From contig JAJYNJ010000036.1 in the NCBI GenBank assembly GCA_021786385.1, positions 1 to 40,987 of the forward strand: DNA of 40,987 nucleotides. The letters are read 5' to 3'. The translations under genes were made by a program, and so were the position numbers. Position 1 is the stretch's first letter. Every line of letters starts with the position of its first letter. Positions 26,878 through 36,143 of this stretch are shown here, one piece after another. Source of the DNA: Chloroflexota bacterium (GTDB lineage Bacteria; Chloroflexota; Limnocylindria; Limnocylindrales; CSP1-4). Below the pieces are notes generated by a model. The model had not been told where the DNA came from. It saw only the letters and a list, made by a program, of their open reading frames with translations, and did no database searches.

Positions 26878-28539
26878 CTATGCCGCGGGTCCGACGAGCG
26901 AGCCGGTCAGCGAGTATGGACCGGCGTGTTCGATGCGCACGCGGACCAGCTGTCCGACGAGGTCGGCCGGGCCGGCAAGGTGGACCAGCTTGTTCTCGCG
27001 GTTGCGGCCGCCGAGCCGCACTCCGTCCGCGGGCACGGCGCGGCCGGCAACCTCGCGGGGGTCGCCGCGGTCGTCCGCGCCGTGCTCGTGGCCGCGCGGA
27101 CGGTCGACCGTGTCGACCAGCACCTCGGTCGTACGGCCGACCCACGCTCGGTTGCGTTCCCAGCCGATCACTTCCTGCAACGCGAGCAGCTCGTTGAGCC
27201 GGCGGCGCTTCTCGTCGGCCGGTACGTCGTCGGGGAGCCGCGCCGCCGGGGTGCCCGGGCGCGGCGAGAAGGCGGCCGCAAAGACCGTGTCGAAGCGGAC
27301 CCGTTCGAGGAGGGCGAGCGTCTCCTGGAACTGCGCCTCGGTTTCGCCGCAAAACCCGACGATCACATCGGTGCTGAGGCCGATGCCGGGCACCGCCCGG
27401 CGCAAGCGCTCCACGAGGTCGAGATAGGAGGCCACCGTGTACTGGCGCCCCATCCGGTGCAGCACCGCGTCCGAACCGGACTGTACGGGGAGGTGCAGGT
27501 GCTCACAGACCGAAGGGCACTCCGCCATCGCGGCGATCAGACGCTCGCCCAGATCCCACGGGTGCGAGGTGATGAAGCGCAGGCGTGGGATAGCCGGAGC
27601 GCCATCGGCGGTGCGGATCGCATCGATCGCGCGGAGCAGCTCGGCGATGTCGGGGCGCCCGTCGAGCTCGATCCGGCGGCCGATCTCGCGACTGCGCCGA
27701 ACGTGTGCGAAGCGCGGCTCCGCAGGCAGGTCGTGGCCGTACGAGTTGACGTTCTGGCCGAGCAGGGTGACCTCCCGATAGCCTGCCGTGGCCAGGCGGC
27801 GCGCCTCGGCCACGACGTCGTCGAACGGCCGGCTCCGCTCGGGCCCACGGCTGAACGGCACGATGCAGTACGTGCAGGTCTTGTCGCAGCCGTAGATGAT
27901 CGGCAGCCAGGCCTGGATCGTGCTGCGACGCGCGACCTGCGCGCCAGCGACGGCCCGAGCACGCACAGCGGGCAGCGCGTCAGCGGCCGGGCGGGCCAGG
28001 GGCGTAGCCGCGTCGACCCCCTCGGCCGGCTCCGTGGCGCCGCGCGCCAGGAGGCCGGGCGCGGTCGGGCTCGCCAGCCCGAGGCGCGCCACCAGCTCGG
28101 GCTCTTCGTCGGGCCGTAGGAAGAGATCGACGGCGGGGTAGCGTCGGGCCAGCCGGTCGCGGTTCTCGGGGCGTACCGCGCACCCGGTCAGGACCACCCG
28201 CAGCCCCGGGCGTGCCGCCTTGAGACGGGCCAGATACCCCTGGCGGCCGATGATCTTCGCCTCGGCGGTCTCGCGGATCGCGCAGCTGTTGATCACGATG
28301 AGGTCTGCCTCGTCCATGGAGGGGGCCTCGGCGCAGCCCGCGGCGAGCAGCGCGCCCGCCATCTCCTCCGCATCGGACTGGTTCATCTGGCAGCCGAGCG
28401 TCCACACGTGGAAGCGCGGCAACGCCAGATCGTCGGTGGCGAACTCGCCGAGGCCATGGGCGGATGCCGCGGGACGCCGCGGCATCTCCGCGCGCCGGGG
28501 GGCCGGGATGTCGAGGACGGGGAGCGGACGGGCACTCAT
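26878..28539 (-). CDS. miaB: tRNA methylthiotransferase MiaB
   Basis: Adds the 2-methylthio group to isopentenyl-A37 of tRNA using two iron-sulfur clusters. Cluster cysteines C50, C86 and C120 lie in the N-terminal domain and the radical SAM C218-x3-C222-x2-C225 (CDKTCTYC) follows; a TRAM domain ends the protein. At 553 residues it is about 100 longer than usual. The extra length lies in an N-terminal extension of about 40 residues, an Ala/Pro-rich linker at about 155-205, a basic insert near PAEPRFAHVRRSREIG, and a charged insert in TRAM (RPRGHEHGADDRGD). The next ATG, at residue 19, could also be the start. It follows the PHP gene by 12 bases. Confidence 0.95.
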   Translation of the reverse strand: MSARPLPVLDIPAPRRAEMPRRPAASAHGLGEFATDDLALPRFHVWTLGCQMNQSDAEEMAGALLAAGCAEAPSMDEADLIVINSCAIRETAEAKIIGRQGYLARLKAARPGLRVVLTGCAVRPENRDRLARRYPAVDLFLRPDEEPELVARLGLASPTAPGLLARGATEPAEGVDAATPLARPAADALPAVRARAVAGAQVARRSTIQAWLPIIYGCDKTCTYCIVPFSRGPERSRPFDDVVAEARRLATAGYREVTLLGQNVNSYGHDLPAEPRFAHVRRSREIGRRIELDGRPDIAELLRAIDAIRTADGAPAIPRLRFITSHPWDLGERLIAAMAECPSVCEHLHLPVQSGSDAVLHRMGRQYTVASYLDLVERLRRAVPGIGLSTDVIVGFCGETEAQFQETLALLERVRFDTVFAAAFSPRPGTPAARLPDDVPADEKRRRLNELLALQEVIGWERNRAWVGRTTEVLVDTVDRPRGHEHGADDRGDPREVAGRAVPADGVRLGGRNRENKLVHLAGPADLVGQLVRVRIEHAGPYSLTGSLVGPAA

Positions 28540-28551
28540 ACGCGCCTCAGT

Positions 28552-29448
28552 CTAGCGGGCAGGTGCCACGGACCATACCAACGGTGGCTGGCCGAGCGCA
28601 GCGAGCAGCGCGTCGGCGACCGCGTCAGGGACATGACAGAGAACCTGCGCCTCGGCATAACTGCCCGTGTCGCCGTGGTAGTCGCTGCCCCCCGTGGCGA
28701 GCAGGCCGTAGCGGGTCGCGAGGGCCGCGATCCGCGCCCGGGTCGGCTCGTCGAACGTGACGTAGTACGCCTCCAGCCCGCCCAGCCCCCAATCGCGCAG
28801 CCGCTCGATCACCTCGAGCCGCTCGGGCGCCTCCCGAAAATGCGCCAGCGAGGCGATCCCGCCGGCGCTTCGGATCGCGTCGATCGCCTCGCGCGGCCCG
28901 AGCCCCTGGCGGGGCACGTAGCCCGGCGCACCGCGGGCGAGGATGCGGGTCATGGCGTCTTCGACGCTCTCGGCGTAACCCGCGGCCACGAGCGCGCGAG
29001 CGATGTGGGGGCGTCCGGGTGAGCTGACGTCCAGGCCCATCGTCGCGGCGAGCTCCTCTTCGACCGGCATGCCGAGCCCGCGCAGCCGCTCCACGATCAG
29101 CGCGGCGCGCTCGGCACGACGGCGCCGCTGGGTGGCAAGGGCGGCCTCGAACGCGGCATCATCTGGACCCATCCCGTAGCCCAAGATGTGCAGCTCGCCC
29201 TCCCAGAGATCCGGCAGGTCGTGGGCGATGCTGTTGATCTCGACGCCTGGCAGCAGGCGTGGGTACGGGGCCTCCTCGCCGGCATCGCGCAGCTCGCGGT
29301 AGCCCGCGAGCGTGTCGTGATCGGTGATCGCCGCCAGCGCGATCCCCCACTGGCGCATCGCCGCGAGCAGATCGCGGGGCGCCAGGACGCCGTCGGAACG
29401 GGCGGTGTGGCAGTGCAGGTCGACGCGATTGCGCGCGGGCGTCGTCAC
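28552..29448 (-). CDS. PHP domain phosphoesterase, RNase AM/YciV-like
   Basis: A 298-residue PHP-family metallohydrolase. Metal-ligand motifs are in place: DLHCHTARSDG (10-20), ITDHDT (41-46), PGVEINS, RPHIARAL, SLAHFRE and GGSDYHG. The family includes 5'-3' exonucleases acting on short RNAs and nucleoside 3',5'-bisphosphate phosphatases. Its place between ymdB and miaB, downstream of RNase Y, favours a nucleic-acid substrate, but this is inferred. The ATG overlaps the ymdB stop codon (ATGA). Confidence 0.9.
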   Translation of the reverse strand: MTTPARNRVDLHCHTARSDGVLAPRDLLAAMRQWGIALAAITDHDTLAGYRELRDAGEEAPYPRLLPGVEINSIAHDLPDLWEGELHILGYGMGPDDAAFEAALATQRRRRAERAALIVERLRGLGMPVEEELAATMGLDVSSPGRPHIARALVAAGYAESVEDAMTRILARGAPGYVPRQGLGPREAIDAIRSAGGIASLAHFREAPERLEVIERLRDWGLGGLEAYYVTFDEPTRARIAALATRYGLLATGGSDYHGDTGSYAEAQVLCHVPDAVADALLAALGQPPLVWSVAPAR

Positions 29449-30311
29449 GGATCGACCATCCGGCTCAGGCGCTCGATATGTAGCGCGCGGCCGCTGGTCG
29501 CGTCGATGTCGATCTGTACGGCGTTGAAGACGACCGGTCCGGACCCGACCTCGAAGCGGGTCGGCAAGCCGTTCAGGAAGCGCGGCAGGACCGTGCGTGG
29601 CTCGAAGCCGATCACGCTGTAGATGGGGCCCGTCATGCCGATGTCGGACAGGTAGGCGGTGCCGCGCGGCAGGATCCGTTCGTCGCCGGTGACCACGTGC
29701 GTGTGCGTGCCGCAGACGGCGCTCGCCAGCCCGTCGAGATAGAGCCCGAACGCGTTCTTCTCGCTCGTGACCTCGCAGTGGAAGTCGACGATGCGGACCG
29801 GGGGCAGCTCGTCGGCACCCTCTTCGAAGAGCTGGCGAACGCTCAGGAACGGGTTCTCGATCGGCTGCATATAGGTGCGGCCCTGCGCGTTGACGACCGC
29901 GATCTCGCTGCCGTCGGCCGCGTGGAAGATGCCCCAGCCGCGCCCTGGCACGCCGTCCTGACCGTAATTGATCGGCCGCAGGATGCGCTCCTCGCGTTCG
30001 AGCTCCGCGTAGATCTCGCGTTTGTCCCAGATGTGGTTCCCGCTCGTGATGACGTCGACACCGGCGGCGAAGAGCGCCTGCGCGGTGGGGGCGGTCAACC
30101 CCATCCCGCCAGCCAGGTTCTCGCCGTTCGCGGTGACGAAATCGAGGCCGCGTTCTTCGCGGAGTCCGGGAAGGAGCCGTTCGACGGCCACGCGCCCGGG
30201 CTTGCCGATCACGTCGCCGATCATCAGGACGCGGACCGTCCCGTTGCCCGGACGCTGTGGCGCGGGGTTCAGCCGGTCCGCGGCCTGGATCTCGGCGACT
30301 GCATGGCGCAT
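29445..30311 (-). CDS. ymdB: YmdB-family metallophosphoesterase
   Basis: A 288-residue member of the TIGR00282/YmdB calcineurin-like phosphoesterases, whose Bacillus member hydrolyses 2',3'-cAMP. Motifs: GDVIGKPGR, TANGENLAGG, TSGNHIWDK, DFHCEVTSEKNAF and GTHTHVVTGDERILP. About 25 residues precede the usual family start at VRVLMIGD. No usable ATG or GTG lies at that point (the Val codon is GTC), so the ATG at 30311 stands. It is 6 bases after the RNase Y stop codon; the rny-ymdB pairing is conserved in many bacteria. Confidence 0.94.
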   Translation of the reverse strand: MRHAVAEIQAADRLNPAPQRPGNGTVRVLMIGDVIGKPGRVAVERLLPGLREERGLDFVTANGENLAGGMGLTAPTAQALFAAGVDVITSGNHIWDKREIYAELEREERILRPINYGQDGVPGRGWGIFHAADGSEIAVVNAQGRTYMQPIENPFLSVRQLFEEGADELPPVRIVDFHCEVTSEKNAFGLYLDGLASAVCGTHTHVVTGDERILPRGTAYLSDIGMTGPIYSVIGFEPRTVLPRFLNGLPTRFEVGSGPVVFNAVQIDIDATSGRALHIERLSRMVDP

Positions 30312-30317
30312 CGGTGG

Positions 30318-31853
30318 CTACTTGGCGTATTCCACGGCGCGCGTCTCGCGGATGACCGTGACCTTGATCTGACCGGGATACGTCAGGGACTCCTCGATCT
30401 TCTTGACGATGTCGCGGGCAAGCCGCATCGAGGCGAGGTCGTCGATCTCGTCGGGTCGGACGAGGATGCGCACCTCGCGGCCGGCCTGCACCGCGAACGA
30501 GCGCTCGACGCCGGGGAAGCTCTCGGCGATCGCCTGCAGATCTTCCAGGCGCTTCACGTACGCCTCCATCGATTCGCCCCGGGCGCCCGGCCGGCTGGCG
30601 CTGATGGCGTCCGCGATCTGCACGATGGGCGCCTCGATGCAGCCGTACTCGATCTCCTGGTGGTGTGCGGCGATGGCGTTCACGACGCGCGGTGGAAGCC
30701 CGTTGCGCTGGGCGATCTGGCCACCGATCGCGGCGTGGGGGCCTTCGACCTCGTGGTCGACCGCCTTGCCGATGTCGTGGAGGAGCCCGCCCATGCGCGC
30801 GATCTGGATGTCGGCCCCGACCTCGGCCGCGATGATCGCGGCGAGCCGGCTCGTCTCGACCGCATGCTTGAGGACGTTCTGCCCGTAGCTCGTGCGGTAC
30901 TTGAGGCGGCCGAGCAAGCGGATGATCTCCGGGGGCAGGCCGGGCACGCCCGCGTCGTAGGCGGCCTGCTCGCCGGCCTGGCGCATGATCGCCTCGACCT
31001 CCGCGCGCGCCTTGGCCACGACCTCTTCGATCCGCCCCGGATGGATGCGCCCGTCCTGGATGAGCTTGGTGAGCGCCACGCGGGCCACCTCCCGCCGGAC
31101 CGGGTCGAAGCCGCTAATGAGCACCGACTCGGGCGTGTCGTCGATGATCAGATCGATCCCGGTCGCCTGCTCGAGGGCCCGAATGTTCCGTCCTTCGCGG
31201 CCGATGATGCGACCCTTCATCTCGTCGGAGGGGAGCGGCACGACCGAGACGGTCATCTCCGCCGTGTGGTCCGCGGCGATCCGCTGGATCGCAGTCACCA
31301 CGATCTCGCGGGCGCGCTCCTCGGCCTCCTCGCGGGCCTGCCGCTCGATGGCGCGCGCGATGCGCACGGCGTCGTGCTCCGCCTCCTCGCGGACCTGCTC
31401 GAGGAGCTGGGCCTTGGCCTGCTCCGCGGTCATCGCGCTGACGCGTTCCAGGGCGGCGATCTGCTCCTGGCGTGCGCGAGCCAGCGCTTCGCGCTGTTCC
31501 TGCAGCTCCCGCTCGCGCTCGAGGAGCTTGCGGTCGCGCTGCTCCAGCAGGTCGGCGCGTTGGTCGAGTTGCTCGTCGCGCTGCAGCAGCCTCCGCTCGA
31601 GAGTCAGCAGTTCCGCGCGTTTGGCGCGTTCTTCCTCGGCGGCCTCCCGCTGCAGGCGGACTTGCTCCTCCTTGGCCTGGAGGATCAAGTCCTTCTGTTG
31701 CGCGCGCGCCTCGGCGACGATGCGCCCGGCCTTCTCCTGGGCCGCCCGTACGGCCTGTGCGGCCCACAGGCCGCGGGCCAGGAATCCAAGCACAGCCCCG
31801 CCGGCGATGATGACGAGCGCCACCACCACCGGGACGAGGGCGGTATCCGGCAT
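30318..31853 (-). CDS. rny: Ribonuclease Y
   Basis: Membrane-bound endoribonuclease that starts mRNA decay. The 511 residues run: a membrane helix (about 5-26), a long coiled coil rich in Glu, Arg and Gln (about 31-190), a KH domain (about 203-265, with [15 protein letters not shown]), and an HD domain with the metal pair H359-D360 in [10 protein letters not shown]. The frame is open upstream to 31922, but the ATG at 31853 has GGGAGG with a 5-base spacer and opens directly into the membrane helix. The leader immediately before it can form two alternative hairpins. Confidence 0.97.
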   Translation of the reverse strand: MPDTALVPVVVALVIIAGGAVLGFLARGLWAAQAVRAAQEKAGRIVAEARAQQKDLILQAKEEQVRLQREAAEEERAKRAELLTLERRLLQRDEQLDQRADLLEQRDRKLLERERELQEQREALARARQEQIAALERVSAMTAEQAKAQLLEQVREEAEHDAVRIARAIERQAREEAEERAREIVVTAIQRIAADHTAEMTVSVVPLPSDEMKGRIIGREGRNIRALEQATGIDLIIDDTPESVLISGFDPVRREVARVALTKLIQDGRIHPGRIEEVVAKARAEVEAIMRQAGEQAAYDAGVPGLPPEIIRLLGRLKYRTSYGQNVLKHAVETSRLAAIIAAEVGADIQIARMGGLLHDIGKAVDHEVEGPHAAIGGQIAQRNGLPPRVVNAIAAHHQEIEYGCIEAPIVQIADAISASRPGARGESMEAYVKRLEDLQAIAESFPGVERSFAVQAGREVRILVRPDEIDDLASMRLARDIVKKIEESLTYPGQIKVTVIRETRAVEYAK

Positions 31854-31861
31854 GTGCGCCT

Positions 31862-31882
31862 CCCGTCCAGCCGACGGGCTGG
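31862..31882 (-). promoter_or_regulatory. Overlapping alternative hairpins at the rny ribosome binding site
   Basis: Read on the minus strand, CCAGCC (31882-31877) can pair with GGCTGG (31872-31867). Alternatively CCCGTC (31878-31873) can pair with GACGGG (31867-31862). The two cannot form together because they share bases. The second takes the GGG of the GGGAGG ribosome binding site into its stem. A translational switch for RNase Y is inferred from this geometry only. Confidence 0.4.
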
Positions 31883-32049
31883 AAGGTGGAAGTGTGTGAG
31901 CAGGGGTGCCGTGCGCTCCCACCTGGACGCACGGGTCGCCTGGGCCAGAAACGCGTCGCCGTGATCGCGGGCCGAGCGCCCCGGCCGTTGAGTCACGCGC
32001 GCCGCACTATCGATCCGGGGCGAAGCCTATACGCGGGTCGGAGGTGGCG

Positions 32050-32682
32050 TCAAACGTCGGGGTCGGCGTCGGTGACGGCCTCCGCGGCCTCGGACCAGGC
32101 GCCCACCGCGGTGCGGCAGGTCTCGGGATCAAAGCCCTGGCGCGCGAGCAAGGCGTACGCCTTCTGACGCCGCTTCCGGGGGTCGAGTTCCTGCAACAAG
32201 GCCCGGGTGCGACGTTGCAGGAGCCGTCGCGCGGCCGCCGCGTCGGCGTCGTCGCCGCGCGCTGCGGGCGACGTCATCCACGGGGGCGGGCGGAGCTGCT
32301 CGGGCCCGCCGCGCGGCGCAGTGCGCGCCGCAAGGACAGCCGCGATCAGTTCGTCGGAGACGCCCTTCCGGGCGAGCTCGCGCCGCAGCGCGGCCTCACC
32401 ACGGGGGTGCGCACGGTCGCGGCTCTCCACCCAGGCGCGTGCGAAGGCAGCATCGTCGAGGTACCCGAGATCCTGCAGGCGCGCCAGGGCTGTCTCCACC
32501 AGCGAGGTCGGGTACCCGGCGTCGAGCAGCCGGCGGCGGGTTTCGGCGACGCTCCGCGGGCGCGCCTCGAGGAAGCGCGCTGCGGCCTCCAGCACCGGAC
32601 TGGGGTCGGCGACCGCAGCGCGCTGCTGGCGCGCTGCGGATCGGCTCACATGCTTCGTGCGGCGTGCGTTCACGACGCGCAC
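32050..32682 (-). CDS. recX: Regulatory protein RecX
   Basis: Modulates RecA filaments. The 210 residues show the RecX three-helix repeats, beginning around VLEAAARFLEARPRSVAETRRRLLDAGY and LARLQDLGYLDDAAFARAWVESR. The region between the second and third repeats carries an insertion of about 25 residues. The start is uncertain: the GTG at 32682 has no ribosome binding site, and a later GTG at 32649 would also keep all conserved sequence. It lies 80 bases downstream of recA, the usual arrangement. Confidence 0.9.
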   Translation of the reverse strand: MRVVNARRTKHVSRSAARQQRAAVADPSPVLEAAARFLEARPRSVAETRRRLLDAGYPTSLVETALARLQDLGYLDDAAFARAWVESRDRAHPRGEAALRRELARKGVSDELIAAVLAARTAPRGGPEQLRPPPWMTSPAARGDDADAAAARRLLQRRTRALLQELDPRKRRQKAYALLARQGFDPETCRTAVGAWSEAAEAVTDADPDV

Positions 32683-32762
32683 CGACTACGCCCGCACACA
32701 GGCGGCGTCCGCCAGGCGCCGTGGCCGGACCGGCGCTGCGCCGCGGGGCTCTCCCCCGGCCG

Positions 32763-33848
<1,086 letters not shown>

Positions 33849-33884
33849 CCTGCTCTCCTCTTCCGTGCGGGGCCTAGGCCGGCG

Positions 33885-34046
33885 TCAGGCTTCCTCCGCA
33901 GCCTCCTCGTCACGCGGCTTGCGTCGTGGCTTGATGACCTCGACGTTCTGCGGCGGCGCGTCGAGCAGCGGCTGGATGCGGGCCTTCGACACCGTCTCCT
34001 TCGGCTTCTTCTTCGTTTCGCGGTGAGGGCGATTCTTGGATCCCAT
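33885..34046 (-). CDS. Small basic protein, 53 residues
   Basis: A small gene between tgt and recA. The product is strongly charged: a basic first half (GSKNRPHRETKKKPKETVSK), then IQPLLDAPPQNVEVIKPRRKP and an acidic end DEEAAEEA. The ATG at 34046 has GGAGG with a 7-base spacer, much better than an in-frame codon 7 residues upstream. I recall similar short KNRPHRETKKKPK-type proteins in other bacteria but cannot name a family or function. Nucleic acid binding would suit the charge. Its stop is 36 bases from recA, so the two are probably cotranscribed. Confidence 0.7.
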   Translation of the reverse strand: MGSKNRPHRETKKKPKETVSKARIQPLLDAPPQNVEVIKPRRKPRDEEAAEEA

Positions 34047-34121
34047 GTCTCCGCCTCCGCGGTGCACCGTCAGCCTAGGCGATGCACGTTGACTGCGACT
34101 TCACCCCTCGTTTGTGTCAGC

Positions 34122-35306
34122 TTATCTGTCACGCTCCGCGAGGGCGTCGAGATCGTCGGGGACGCGGCGCGCGGACTCGTCGCGCCTGAACTCCTGGAAC
34201 GTGCCGGCTTCGAGCGCCTGCCTGAGCCGCGCCATGAAGTCTAGGGTGAAGGTCAGGTTGTGACAAGTTGCGAGCCGGTAGGCAAGCAGCTCCTCGGCGC
34301 GGAACAGGTGGGCCAGGTAGGCGCGCGAGAAGGTCCGGCAGAGTCGGCAGCGACAGCCCTCGAGCACCGGCCGCGGGTCGTCGAGGAAGCGCGCGTTGCG
34401 GATGTTGAGCTTCCCGCCGGGCACCCAGAGCGTGCCGTTGCGGGCAACGCGCGCGGGGAGCACCGAGTCGAAGAGATCGATGCCGCGATCTACGGCATCG
34501 AGCATGTCGAGTGGCGAGCCGAGCCCCATCAGGTAGCGCGGCCGCGGGTCGTCGGCTAGCCGCGCCACGACCACGTCGAGCGCCGCCCGCCGCTGCGCAC
34601 GCGTCTCGTCGCCGGCCAGCCCGCCGATGCAGAGCCCGTCGAACGGCAGCGCCGCGATCGCCTCGCTCGATGCGGCCCGCAGATCGGGGTCCAGCCCGCC
34701 CTGGATGATGCCGAACAGGGCCTGGTCGTCGCGGTGGTGGGCCGCGAGCGAGCGCAGCGCCCAAGCGTGCGTCCGACCCATCGCGTCCACTACGGCGTCG
34801 CGGGGCGAGGCGTGCGGGGGCACCGGATGGTCGAGCACGACCGCCACGTCCGACCCGAGCGCCTCCTGCACCGCGATCGAACGCTCGGGGGTGAAGCGGT
34901 GGGTCGAGCCGTCGAGATGGGAACGGAACGTGACGCCGTCGTCGTCGATTTCGCGCAGATCGGCCAGGCTGACCACCTGGAAGCCGCCGCTGTCGGTGAG
35001 GATCGGGCCGTCCCAGGCCATGAACCGGTGCAGCCCTCCGAGCCGCGCGATCCGCTCGTGCCCGGGACGCAGGTAGAGGTGGTACGTGTTGGCGAGGATG
35101 ATGCGTGCGCCCACCTCGTGGAGGTCGTCGGGGTCGAGCGCCTTGACCGTCGCGTTGGTGCCGACCGGCATGAAGGTCGGCGTCTCGATGGTGCCGTGCG
35201 GCACCGCCAGACGGCCGCGCCGGGCGCGCGTGGATGGGTCGATCGGCGTCCCGAGGACCTCGAAGCGCAGGGGCCGTCCCGGCGGGGCCCAGGTGCTGGG
35301 CGACAC
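34122..35306 (-). CDS. tgt: tRNA-guanine transglycosylase (queuine family)
   Basis: Exchanges G34 for preQ1 in tRNAs on the way to queuosine. The 394 residues include TDSGGFQVVSL with D105, FGIIQGG, GLCIGGLAGDE, the nucleophile D280 in DLFDSVLPARVARNG, and zinc ligands C318, C320, C323 and H349. Substrate-binding D159 is kept, but the following Glu-Cys of typical bacterial enzymes is His-Pro (VVLDHPVP), and the MPTRNARNG segment reads LPARVARNG. It starts with GTG directly after the permease TGA, so translation is probably coupled. queA, often adjacent, is not in this window. Confidence 0.94.
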   Translation of the reverse strand: MSPSTWAPPGRPLRFEVLGTPIDPSTRARRGRLAVPHGTIETPTFMPVGTNATVKALDPDDLHEVGARIILANTYHLYLRPGHERIARLGGLHRFMAWDGPILTDSGGFQVVSLADLREIDDDGVTFRSHLDGSTHRFTPERSIAVQEALGSDVAVVLDHPVPPHASPRDAVVDAMGRTHAWALRSLAAHHRDDQALFGIIQGGLDPDLRAASSEAIAALPFDGLCIGGLAGDETRAQRRAALDVVVARLADDPRPRYLMGLGSPLDMLDAVDRGIDLFDSVLPARVARNGTLWVPGGKLNIRNARFLDDPRPVLEGCRCRLCRTFSRAYLAHLFRAEELLAYRLATCHNLTFTLDFMARLRQALEAGTFQEFRRDESARRVPDDLDALAERDR

Positions 35307-36143
35307 TCAGCCTGTGATCTCGGCGCGCTCGAGCACGAGCGCGGACAGCAGGGCGGAGGCCACGAGGTAGGCGAGGACCAGCAGCAGCGCGGTCCCCTGG
35401 TCGATCGTGTAGCGGCCGAGCTGCTCGCCCGAGGCCAGCGTCGCGCTCGAGTCGCGCAGCAGCGAGCTGACCACGCTGAACGGCAGATAGCGCACGTACT
35501 CGGGCCAGAAGCTGACCGCGAACGACTCCACAAAGTAGACGCCGATCCCCACCCCTAGCCCGGCCAGCTGGCTGCGCGCCAGCGTGGCGATGGCAAAGCC
35601 GATCGCCGCCTGTTCGGCCAGGCTGAGCCAGCCGCGTGCCAGTAGCCACGGTAGGGTGCCCAACGTGCCGGCGTCGGCGATCCCCGCCACCCCGAGCCCG
35701 GCGAGGGTCGCCGCAAGGGCGACCGCGACGACGCCGACCGCGAAGGCGAGGAGGGTGCCGGGCACCAACATGATCAGGACGGCGACGAGCTTCGTCAGGA
35801 TGTAGCGGCTGCGGCTCTCACCGCGGGCCACCGCGACCCGGATCATCCCCCATCCCCAGTCGGCGCCCGCCGCCGCTGCGCCGTACGCAATCGCGAAAAG
35901 CCCCCCGACGCTGGCGATGAAGCTGACCATGCCGGCATACGCGGCGGGGAACTGCAGGAGCGCCCGGATCGCCGCCTGCGCCTGTGGGCCGCCCCTCTGC
36001 TGTGCCGGGAGCGCGGCCATCGTCCGGTAGCTCGCCCCCACCGCGAGGAAGAGCAGCAGGAGCAGCGCCAGGAAGATGCCCAGTGTGATGAACGTCGCCG
36101 GCCGCTTGATCAGCTTGCGGAGCTCGCCCTCCAGCAGCCGCAT
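35307..36143 (-). CDS. ABC-2 type transporter permease
   Basis: A 278-residue integral membrane protein with an N-terminal LEGELRKLIKRP segment and about six hydrophobic helices (around 16-37, 68-95, 115-150, 165-190, 195-215 and 250-272). This is the layout of ABC-2 permeases that pair with a stand-alone ATPase for drug, lipid or peptide export. Its ATG overlaps the ATPase stop codon as TAATG. The substrate cannot be told. Confidence 0.88.
   Translation of the reverse strand: MRLLEGELRKLIKRPATFITLGIFLALLLLLFLAVGASYRTMAALPAQQRGGPQAQAAIRALLQFPAAYAGMVSFIASVGGLFAIAYGAAAAGADWGWGMIRVAVARGESRSRYILTKLVAVLIMLVPGTLLAFAVGVVAVALAATLAGLGVAGIADAGTLGTLPWLLARGWLSLAEQAAIGFAIATLARSQLAGLGVGIGVYFVESFAVSFWPEYVRYLPFSVVSSLLRDSSATLASGEQLGRYTIDQGTALLLVLAYLVASALLSALVLERAEITG

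Noticed and set aside
29697-31964. 755-codon plus-strand frame across ymdB and rny
   Set aside because: It is antisense to two well-recognised genes; the Asp/Leu/Val-rich product mirrors the coding strand and has no domain.
34062-34087. GTGCA / TGCAC dyad with inner GCCTAGGC between tgt and the 53-aa gene
   Set aside because: Only five outer pairs and a long spacer; not tRNA-like and too weak to call a terminator or operator.
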